64,000 nt of DNA from Sphingomonas sp. QA11 (GTDB lineage Bacteria; Pseudomonadota; Alphaproteobacteria; Sphingomonadales; Sphingomonadaceae), in the NCBI RefSeq assembly GCF_028473665.1, contig NZ_CP098774.1, positions 4,769,501-4,833,500 of the forward strand. Reading direction: 5' to 3'. Position numbers and translations under genes: made by a program. The first letter of the stretch is position 1, and each line of letters starts with the position of its first letter. This document shows positions 8,412 through 15,251 of this stretch, one piece after another. The notes below the pieces were generated by a model that saw only the letters and a program-made list of their open reading frames with translations, searched no databases and was not told where the DNA came from.

Positions 8412-9170
8412 TCACCAGGGCCGTGCGGCCAGTACCCCCTGTTCAGCCTTGCATTGCCCCGGATCGGGCGCGGGCACATTTGAGCCGATCGAGACCAGCT
8501 CGTCCCGGGCTGCCTTCAGGTCGCGCTGGAAGCCGGGAGCGCCGCCGAGCATGGCGAACATCGCCGATCCCGCCATCCAGCCTGCCTGTACCGCGCTCGC
8601 AGAATGCGAGCCGCATACCGCGCGACTCTCGCCATAGGCCCGGGCCCTGGCGAGGATCGCCGTCGCGCGTTCAGGCATCAGTTCGGCCAGGATCAGTCCC
8701 TCGAGCCAGCCGTTCGCGGCATGGCCGGAGGGATAGTCGCCATTCCCGGCGAGATGCGCGGTCCTGGGCTCGCAGATCGGCGAGTCGGTGCCGAGATAGG
8801 GGCGGGGCACCCGGTAGTGCTGCTTCACCCGGTTCACCAGATCGCCGGTGCCCGCCCGGTCGAGCAGCCGGGTCAGCGCCGGCGCGCTAGCTGGGGCAAG
8901 CTTCATGCCGAGCGCGCAAGCATAGCGGTCGAGCGGGGCGTTGCCGACATCCTCGGCCGCGATTCGCCAGCGCGGCGTGTCCCGCAATGCGCGCGTGGCG
9001 ACGAAGATCGCGCGGTCGGCCCGCGCGGCGGCGCTGCCGGGGGCGGGCGGTGGTGACAGGATCGCCACCCCGTCGGGCACGAGGCCGGGCGCCAGATAGG
9101 GGCCGGTATCTCCGACCTGGCTTGTCGCGGTCAGCGCCAGCCATGCGGCGAGCAGCAAGGTGGTGCGCAT
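8412..9170 (-). CDS. Class A non-specific acid phosphatase (PAP2 superfamily)
   Basis: A 252-residue secreted phosphatase. Residues 1-17 or so form a signal peptide. The three parts of the PAP2 signature are visible: K-x6-RP (the Lys of KQHYRV, then PRP), PSGH in DYPSGHA, and SR-x3-GSH in ESRAVCGSH. The family (PhoN/PhoC) releases phosphate from phosphomonoesters in the periplasm. It starts five bases after the phospholipase C gene, so the pair is cotranscribed. A phospholipase C that yields phosphocholine plus a phosphatase that strips its phosphate would be a complete phosphate-release route. Substrate preference cannot be read from the sequence. Confidence 0.88.
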   Translation of the reverse strand: MRTTLLLAAWLALTATSQVGDTGPYLAPGLVPDGVAILSPPPAPGSAAARADRAIFVATRALRDTPRWRIAAEDVGNAPLDRYACALGMKLAPASAPALTRLLDRAGTGDLVNRVKQHYRVPRPYLGTDSPICEPRTAHLAGNGDYPSGHAANGWLEGLILAELMPERATAILARARAYGESRAVCGSHSASAVQAGWMAGSAMFAMLGGAPGFQRDLKAARDELVSIGSNVPAPDPGQCKAEQGVLAARPW

Positions 9171-9175
9171 CGCGG

Positions 9176-11317
9176 TCAGGCCGTGACGCGCATCGGGCCT
9201 ATGCCGGGATCGGTGCGCCCGGCGCGCCCGGTCTCGACCTTACCGGCGAAGCGGCGGAGGAACGCAGCGTCGTCCACCAGCGTGACGGTGAGATCGTACC
9301 AATGGTCGCTCGTCGCGAGCCGCCAGATGTCGCTGACCTGCTTGCCCGGCGCCACGGAAATGCGGCGTGTCCGCGCGCCTTGCGCGGGATAATGTCCGTC
9401 GAGCGCGATCGCGAAGACCATGGGCTCGCTGCCGCCGTTGCGCAGCAGCAACTCGACCTCGCCCTCCGACGGACGCTGGAGCAGGACCACCTCGGCGCGG
9501 GGCGCCTGCGCCGCGAGCGATCCGGCGAAGCGGCGCCACAGGCCGTTCGGGCCCCGCAGCGTGAGGTCATAGGCGGCGAGCGGCCCGGCATCGTGCCATT
9601 GCTCGCTGGCGAAACGGTCGCCCGCGCCGATCGTATAATGCCAGGGTTCCTGCGCATCGCTGTTGTCGTGCACGGTGAAGGCCGCCCCGACGGTACCGCG
9701 GTTGATCATCTCGATTCGCAGGCGCCGCTCGGGTGTCACGCCAGCGATCACGTCGAGCTTGTAGGGCAGCGGACGATGCGGGCGCTGGCCCGGCATCTGG
9801 GTGGCAGGCGTCTGCGTCGCGGGAATCATATTGACCGGCCCCGCGAGCGATTGCGCGATGCGCTCGCGGAAATCGTCGGTGATCGGCAATTTGAGCGCGG
9901 CGGCACGATCCGATCCGCTGAAGTCGAATACCGAGGTCAGGTCGCCGCACACCGACCGCCGCCATGCGCTGATATTGGGCTCCTGCACGCCGAAGCGTTT
10001 CTCGACGAACTGGAGCACCGATGTGTGGTCGAACAGCTCCGAACAGACGAAGCCGCCGCGGCTCCAGGGCGAGACGATGATCGCCGGCGTGCGGATGCCG
10101 AGCCCGATCGGGTGCTTGCCCGGGGCCTGGGCGTCAAGCGCGCCATAGTCCTTGGTCTCGCCATTGAGCGGCACGGTGCTGTGGCCGCGATAATCGCCCA
10201 CCGGCGGCACCGGCGGCGGCGCGTGATCGTAAAAGCCGCCGGCCTCGTCATAGTTGAGGATGAACACGGTCTTGGCGAACACCTCCGGATTGTCGACCAG
10301 CGCCTCGATCAGCTTGGCGGTGACATGTTCTCCCCTGGAAGGCTCGGCCGTCGGATGCTCGGACAGATCGGCGGCGGTGACGATCCACGAGACTTGCGGC
10401 AGCTTGCCCGTCTCCACGTCGCGGCGGAATGCCGCGACGAGCTGCTCGCCATCGGAGCGCTTTCGGTCCGCACCCTCCTTATGCTCACTGACCCAGGAAC
10501 GGCCGCGGCGATACAGCTCTGACTCCCTGGGTGCCGGGCGGAAGGGCGGGAAGATCGACAGGAGATTGTCGCCGAAATTGTCGTATTCCTGATAGACCTT
10601 CCAGGCGATGCCCGCCGCCTGGAGTCGTTCGGGATAGGTGGTCCAGCGATAGGCCCCGTCGCGAAGGGCTCGGTCTTCCGCCATGTCAGCGCTTGGCGTC
10701 TCGTCCTCGCCATAGTTGCTCATTTCGGGGTCGCCGCCCACCGTGCCGCCGCCGTTGCACCCGGTGAACAGATGCATCCGGTTGGGATAAGTCTGGGTCA
10801 TCGTCGAGCAGTGATAGGCGTCGCACACGGTGAACGCGTCGGCGAGCGCATAATAAAATGGCAGGTCGCTCGCGGTGTAGTGAAGCATCCGGTTCTGGAG
10901 CGCGCCGTTATGTCCCCAGCGATCGTAACGGCCGCGATTGAAGATATGGACATTCTCCTGGTGCGACTGGTCGGCGCCATCGACCTTGAACGAACGCGTC
11001 GTCTTCGAATCGCCGTGAAAAGGCAGGACATAGCCATCGGGATGTTGCCCCGACGGCTGTGCCCATGCGCTGCGCCCGCCCGGCAGTCGCAGCGGCCGCG
11101 GGTCACCGAAGCCGCGCACGCCGTTCAACATGCCGAGATAATGATCGAACGAGCGGTTCTCCTGCATGTGGATGACGATATGCTCGACATCCCGGAGTGA
11201 GCCGGTCCGCTTGTTCGCCGGGATCGCCAGCGCCCGGTCGATCAGGTTCGGGAGAATCGATCCGGCCGCGCCCGCGCCCGCCATGCGCAGAAAATGCCGC
11301 CTCGTCGTCGGATCCAT
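9176..11317 (-). CDS. Phosphocholine-type non-hemolytic phospholipase C, Tat-exported
   Basis: A 713-residue enzyme of the bacterial phospholipase C/AcpA phosphoesterase family. It begins with a twin-arginine signal (RRHFLRMAGAGA). The catalytic domain carries early family motifs such as MQENRSFDHYLG and, later, NYDEAGGFYDH; the C-terminal third has two beta-rich repeats as in phosphocholine-specific enzymes (PlcN type). It hydrolyses phosphatidylcholine-like lipids to diacylglycerol and a phosphorylated head group outside the cytoplasm. It is the first gene of the leftward organophosphorus units and is divergent from the PhnZ-like gene; a candidate GntR operator lies between the two starts. 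The acid phosphatase follows after five bases. Confidence 0.9.
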   Translation of the reverse strand: MDPTTRRHFLRMAGAGAAGSILPNLIDRALAIPANKRTGSLRDVEHIVIHMQENRSFDHYLGMLNGVRGFGDPRPLRLPGGRSAWAQPSGQHPDGYVLPFHGDSKTTRSFKVDGADQSHQENVHIFNRGRYDRWGHNGALQNRMLHYTASDLPFYYALADAFTVCDAYHCSTMTQTYPNRMHLFTGCNGGGTVGGDPEMSNYGEDETPSADMAEDRALRDGAYRWTTYPERLQAAGIAWKVYQEYDNFGDNLLSIFPPFRPAPRESELYRRGRSWVSEHKEGADRKRSDGEQLVAAFRRDVETGKLPQVSWIVTAADLSEHPTAEPSRGEHVTAKLIEALVDNPEVFAKTVFILNYDEAGGFYDHAPPPVPPVGDYRGHSTVPLNGETKDYGALDAQAPGKHPIGLGIRTPAIIVSPWSRGGFVCSELFDHTSVLQFVEKRFGVQEPNISAWRRSVCGDLTSVFDFSGSDRAAALKLPITDDFRERIAQSLAGPVNMIPATQTPATQMPGQRPHRPLPYKLDVIAGVTPERRLRIEMINRGTVGAAFTVHDNSDAQEPWHYTIGAGDRFASEQWHDAGPLAAYDLTLRGPNGLWRRFAGSLAAQAPRAEVVLLQRPSEGEVELLLRNGGSEPMVFAIALDGHYPAQGARTRRISVAPGKQVSDIWRLATSDHWYDLTVTLVDDAAFLRRFAGKVETGRAGRTDPGIGPMRVTA

Positions 11318-11366
11318 GGCTTTACCCTTTTCTTGGTCGCGCGAACGCGCTAATCGTTGTTGAAAG

Positions 11367-11378
11367 TGGTATAGTCCA
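11367..11378. promoter_or_regulatory. Candidate GntR operator between phospholipase C and PhnZ-like genes
   Basis: TGGTATAGTCCA lies in the 146-bp divergent intergenic region, about 50 bases from the phospholipase start and 86 bases from the PhnZ-like start. It matches ten of twelve positions of a TGGTCTAGACCA-type palindrome and includes TATAGT, which could serve as a -10 element. Confidence 0.5.
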
Positions 11379-11463
11379 GTAAGGCTACAATCTTACGACA
11401 GCGAAACAGCGTGAACGGGCAGCTCCCGGTGCCGTTCGCCATCACGCAAACCAGCGAGGAAGC

Positions 11464-12018
11464 ATGACCGCGAACGTCATCGACCGGATTTTCGAGCTCT
11501 TCAATCGTTTCGGAACGCTCTATTATGGCGAAGACGCCACGCAGCTCCAGCACGCGCTCCAGGCGGCCGAGCTGGCGCGCCGCAATCGCTGTTCGGACAT
11601 GATGATCGCCGCCGCGTTGTTGCACGATGTCGGTCAATTCATGGATGATGCCGGCAACGCTGCCGAAACCCTCGGGGTCGATGCACGGCACGAAATCTCC
11701 GGCTCTTTGTTTCTTGGCGCCTATTTCCCGCGCGGGGTTACCGAACCGGTCCGGCTCCATGTCGCGGCCAAGCGCTATCTGTGCGCGATCGATCCCGCCT
11801 ATCTGACCGGACTCAGCAGTGCCTCGGCGATCAGCCTGGAATTGCAGGGCGGCCCGATGTCGGCCGATGAGGTGCGGGCGTTCGAAGCCGAGCCCTTCTT
11901 TGCCGACGCGGTGACGCTGCGCCGCTTCGACGATATGGGCAAACACCCCGACTGGCGTCCGCCCGATCTGGCCAGCTATCGCCCGCTGCTCGAATCGCTG
12001 CTCATCGCAACCAACTGA
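11464..12018 (+). CDS. PhnZ-like HD-domain oxygenase of phosphonate catabolism
   Basis: A 184-residue HD-domain protein. It matches the mixed-valent di-iron oxygenase PhnZ and its operon-associated relatives: Tyr20-x-x-Glu23 in YYGE, His30 in QHALQ, the His54-Asp55 pair in LLHDVG, His76 in RHE, then His99 and Lys103 in RLHVAAK. PhnZ converts 2-amino-1-hydroxyethylphosphonate to glycine and phosphate. The Tyr/Glu pair, which in PhnZ contacts substrate, supports an oxygenase rather than a nucleotide phosphohydrolase. PhnZ normally works with the dioxygenase PhnY, which is not in the window, so the cell may take up hydroxylated substrate or encode PhnY elsewhere. It is divergent from phospholipase C and codirectional with the GntR gene. 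Confidence 0.8.
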   Translation: MTANVIDRIFELFNRFGTLYYGEDATQLQHALQAAELARRNRCSDMMIAAALLHDVGQFMDDAGNAAETLGVDARHEISGSLFLGAYFPRGVTEPVRLHVAAKRYLCAIDPAYLTGLSSASAISLELQGGPMSADEVRAFEAEPFFADAVTLRRFDDMGKHPDWRPPDLASYRPLLESLLIATN

Positions 12019-12045
12019 AAGGTTGCGGACGCGCCGTTTTACAAC

Positions 12046-12057
12046 TGGCATAGACCA
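12046..12057. promoter_or_regulatory. Candidate GntR operator upstream of the gntR gene
   Basis: TGGCATAGACCA matches a TGGTCTAGACCA-type palindrome at ten of twelve positions. It lies 28 bases after the PhnZ-like stop and 176 bases before the regulator start, suggesting autoregulation from a distant promoter. The 175 bases between it and the start hold no other gene I can recognise. Confidence 0.5.
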
Positions 12058-12232
12058 ATTCGCCGCGCGTGAACTCAGCGAATCCCGAAAAGCCTGCAGC
12101 AGCAGGGTCTCCGAGCCGGAAACATACGGCGTCGAACTGAACCCGATCAAGGATTTTCAGGGCCTTGCATGGCTGTTCGACGCTTCGGCTTGACCTGCCT
12201 CCGCACCCACTGTCATCTCCAGTCCAGGCACC

Positions 12233-12991
12233 ATGCGAAGCGAACTCGAACTCACTCCGATCGCCAAGGGCGACACCGCGGACGGTCCGCAATATCTGGC
12301 GCTGCGCGACCAGATCGCGCTCGGCATCGAGATGGGCAAGCTGGCGCCGGGATCGAAGCTGCCGTCCGAGCGTCAGTTCCAGGGCGATAGCGGCGCGGCG
12401 CGCGGCACCATTCGCGAAGCCCTGTTCCAGCTCGAGGCCGAAGGGCTGATCTACCGGCGCGACCGCAGCGGCTGGTTCGTCTCTCCGCCGGCGGTGACGT
12501 ACAATCCCACGCGCTGGTCGGGCTTCATGACCTATGTCGCTGAGCAGGGGCGAATTCCGGCGACCGAAACGCTGAGCAAGGATCTGGTGCCCGCGCCGCC
12601 CGCGGTTGCCGATATCTTCCGTACCGCGCCCGGCACGCCGCTGTACAACCTCCATCGCCGCCGTTCGATCGACGGCCGCGCCGTGCTGGTCGAACGGATC
12701 ATCGTCGATCCGTCCATGGCGCCCGGCCTCGTCGATCGTTCGCTCGACGGCTCGCTCACCCAGATCCTCACCGGCGACTATGGTCTCACGGTGGTGCGCA
12801 ACCGGGTCGACATGCGGCCCTGCGCGCTGGTCAAGTTCGCCGCCGACGCGCTGGGCGTGAAGCCCGGCACGCCGGGCCTGCTGGTGGTGCGCACCAGCAT
12901 CGCGGCGGACGGGCGCGTGGTGGAATATGATCAGGAATATTGGCGGCACGACGCGATCCGCGTTCATGTCGATCTCGACGTCCGGGGGTGA
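12233..12991 (+). CDS. GntR family regulator with UTRA domain (PhnR-like)
   Basis: A 252-residue HutC-subfamily regulator. Residues about 20-90 form the winged helix (SKLPSERQF, GTIREALFQLEAEGLI, RRDRSGWFV); residues about 100-245 form the UTRA ligand-binding fold, ending in the typical VEYDQEYWRHDAI strand. UTRA regulators sense small metabolites and usually repress catabolic genes until the inducer binds. Its position at the edge of the phosphonate genes, and TGG-N6-CCA palindromes upstream of three units, suggest that it controls the locus in response to a phosphonate or a breakdown product. It is probably cotranscribed with or just downstream of the PhnZ-like gene. The ligand is not known. 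Confidence 0.88.
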   Translation: MRSELELTPIAKGDTADGPQYLALRDQIALGIEMGKLAPGSKLPSERQFQGDSGAARGTIREALFQLEAEGLIYRRDRSGWFVSPPAVTYNPTRWSGFMTYVAEQGRIPATETLSKDLVPAPPAVADIFRTAPGTPLYNLHRRRSIDGRAVLVERIIVDPSMAPGLVDRSLDGSLTQILTGDYGLTVVRNRVDMRPCALVKFAADALGVKPGTPGLLVVRTSIAADGRVVEYDQEYWRHDAIRVHVDLDVRG

Positions 12992-13014
12992 TTCACCCCG
13001 GCCGATGACAGGCC

Positions 13015-13194
13015 ATGGTTCCGGTTCCGACCCTTGTCGCCTGGGCGCATGAGCATCTCCCGTCGACGCTGGTTACCATGGAGATCGCACCGGGGACCTG
13101 GATCGGCTTCGACGCGGTCGCGCGCAAGCTCGGCATTTCGCGGACTCCGATCCGGGAAGCGCTGGGGCGGTTCGAGGCCGAGAAGCCCGTCTGA
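13015..13194 (+). pseudogene. Remnant of a second GntR (FadR/FCD-type) regulator
   Basis: A 59-codon frame starts 23 bases after the UTRA regulator. Its second half reads LGISRTPIREALGRFEAE, the classical GntR recognition helix, after a weaker N-terminal half with the spacing of a GntR winged helix (VTMEIAPGTWIG before it). A stop follows immediately after the helix, and I find no continuation of the wing or ligand domain in the next bases of any frame. It is therefore either a decayed regulator cut down to its DNA-binding motif or, less likely, a functional mini-repressor. It abuts the end of the convergent tpsB gene. Confidence 0.6.
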
Positions 13195-13219
13195 GGCCGC
13201 CGCTGGCGAAGCATGTAGC

Positions 13220-14920
13220 TCAAAAAACCGTCGAAGCGGATATCGCGACCCGATCCACATCATTGAACTGCTTCACCGCAGAAACACCCCGCGCATATTC
13301 CAGCGAGAATCCCAGTCCGGCTTTGGGAACCGCGCCGCGGAGGCCAGCGCCCAGATTGACCGCGGTAAGGTCTGGGCGTTCGACCGCCGTCGCTCGCTCG
13401 ATCCAGCCCTTGCCGGCAGCGCCGAACAGAAAGGGCGATAGTCGCAACCATTTGCGTCGGCCGAAGGCGAAATGCCGCGCAAGTTGTGCTCGCGTGACGA
13501 TCGCCGCATCGACAGCCGTTTCGCCGCCGACATAGGCGGACAGCGCATCGTTTCCCTCAAGCGCCGTCTGTTCCGATCGGAACAGCGGCCGGCCGAATGA
13601 TGTCTGCCCCCTCGCCGCAAGGCTGAATTCGAGTCCGGCGCTGATGGGCATGGCGATGCGGTATGCCAGTGTCGCTTTGGTGAAATCGGTCGCCGCGCCC
13701 TGTCGCGAGGGGAGCACGCCGGCCGGCAATGCATCGCTATCGAGTCCCCCGAGCCCTTGGCTGACCTGCGCCGACGCCGCCATGCTCCCGCCACCGGACA
13801 GGGCCGCCGAATAGGTCGCGCTAAGCCGGCCGACCATGAAGCGATCGAGACTTAGGCGAGCGCCGAAATCGATCGCGTCATTCGATTCCCGAATCTGCTC
13901 GATCGCGCCGCTCAGCGAAAGACTCTGTCGGCGCGACTTCTCGACCACGAAGCCGCCGCGCAGCGACAGGCGGCGCAGATTGCCCCGCGTTGTCGGCACG
14001 CCCGGCCGGGGCCGAGGCTGGGTGCGCGAAAAGGTGACTTCCGGATTGATCGAGAAACGCGCTTCGCCGGGCGCGAGATTGATGCCACCGCCCAGCACGC
14101 GAACCGGGGCGTCCCCATAGAAATTCCCGGGCAGGTCGTATCCGCCAACCGCGAAGCCGTAGATTTGCTCGCCAAGCCCAAAAGCCGAATTGAGGGACGC
14201 CTGAGCCGTCACGCCAAACCGGCCCAACGCGGGCGCAAACCCGTTCTCCACTGACAGGCTGCCCGAAGTGATCCTTTGCCGTCCGCTTAGCAGCAATCGG
14301 GTGCCGCCCTGTTCCAGGCCGCGCGTCAGCGTCGATGTCAGTGTCAGGCCGGGTGTCTCGCCTGTCAGCAGCAGGGGCCGCTCGATCTCGCCGATTTTCA
14401 GGTGGCGTCGCCCGGTCAACGCTGCCGCCCGCGCAGCGACGCTATGACGGACCCGCTCGGGCACGGCGGAGACATCGATACTCTCGATGAAACCGTCGAT
14501 CACGAGGATACGGAAGCGCCCGCCATTGGTGATCTGCTGGGGCGGCACCGCGACGCGCGCCAGCACATAGCCGGCCCGGGCATGTGCCGCCTCAATGGCC
14601 GACGCCACGGCATAGAGTCGAGCCAGCGTTACTTGACGGCCGACGACCTGAGCGACGATCGCCTTCGTTTCCCGCGCTACCTCGGCAAAGCTGCCCTCGA
14701 CATCGATACCTTCAATCCGCACGGCCAGGCCTTCGGCGCCCTTCGGCGCCGTCAGCCCCTCGGTCTGTTGGATGACGGCCGCATTGTCGTTGACAGGCGG
14801 TGGCGGCTTCAGCGTCGGCGGCGTGATCGAACTCGGCGCGGTCGATTGCGACAGTGCCGGACATGCGGTGACAAAGCCTGCGATACCCGCGGCTGACAGG
14901 ATGAGGCGCGTGCGCCGCAC
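13220..14920 (-). CDS. Two-partner secretion transporter (TpsB, ShlB/FhaC/HecB family)
   Basis: An outer-membrane Omp85-superfamily transporter of about 566 residues that exports a partner TpsA protein. From GTG 14920, with GAGGGGAGAG about eight bases upstream, the product begins RRTRLILSAAGIAG, a signal peptide cleaved near ALSQ. ATG 14977 is an alternative but gives an unusual N-terminal region. A Pro-rich stretch (TPPTLKPPPPV) is followed by a POTRA-type domain (about residues 60-150) and a 16-strand-type barrel ending in Phe (SASTVF). The adhesin gene lies 331 bp upstream on the same strand, so transporter and substrate are paired as usual for this system. Confidence 0.88.
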   Translation of the reverse strand: MRRTRLILSAAGIAGFVTACPALSQSTAPSSITPPTLKPPPPVNDNAAVIQQTEGLTAPKGAEGLAVRIEGIDVEGSFAEVARETKAIVAQVVGRQVTLARLYAVASAIEAAHARAGYVLARVAVPPQQITNGGRFRILVIDGFIESIDVSAVPERVRHSVAARAAALTGRRHLKIGEIERPLLLTGETPGLTLTSTLTRGLEQGGTRLLLSGRQRITSGSLSVENGFAPALGRFGVTAQASLNSAFGLGEQIYGFAVGGYDLPGNFYGDAPVRVLGGGINLAPGEARFSINPEVTFSRTQPRPRPGVPTTRGNLRRLSLRGGFVVEKSRRQSLSLSGAIEQIRESNDAIDFGARLSLDRFMVGRLSATYSAALSGGGSMAASAQVSQGLGGLDSDALPAGVLPSRQGAATDFTKATLAYRIAMPISAGLEFSLAARGQTSFGRPLFRSEQTALEGNDALSAYVGGETAVDAAIVTRAQLARHFAFGRRKWLRLSPFLFGAAGKGWIERATAVERPDLTAVNLGAGLRGAVPKAGLGFSLEYARGVSAVKQFNDVDRVAISASTVF

Positions 14921-15251
14921 TAGCGAAACTCTCCCCTCGCCGCCACTGGCGCTTCTATGCCCGCAACCCCGGATCAAGGCGTTGTCCCATGCGCGGAAAC
15001 GCGCTTCCCGCCACGGTGTCGATCGCGATCGTCTTCATTCACGAAGGGTGGCGTGGGGTTCAGGAAGCGTTGAGGCTTGGGGATGCGGATCCGTCATTGG
15101 GTGGCTGGGTTGCATCCTGCATGGTGTCGTTCATGCTGCCGAGGGTTTCGAGCCTGGGCGTGGTCCAGGGTCGCCTGGGCGCTGGTGCTGTGTCGGGGAT
15201 GTGGTGATTGTCGTGGACGGTCATCGTTTCGGTCTCGCGAAGGGAGGGGGA
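14921..15251. other. Intergenic region between tpsA and tpsB, no gene seen
   Basis: These 331 bases separate the adhesin stop from the transporter start on the minus strand. No convincing coding frame, terminator hairpin or promoter was found. Both genes read the same way, so the region may be transcribed through. Confidence 0.5.
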
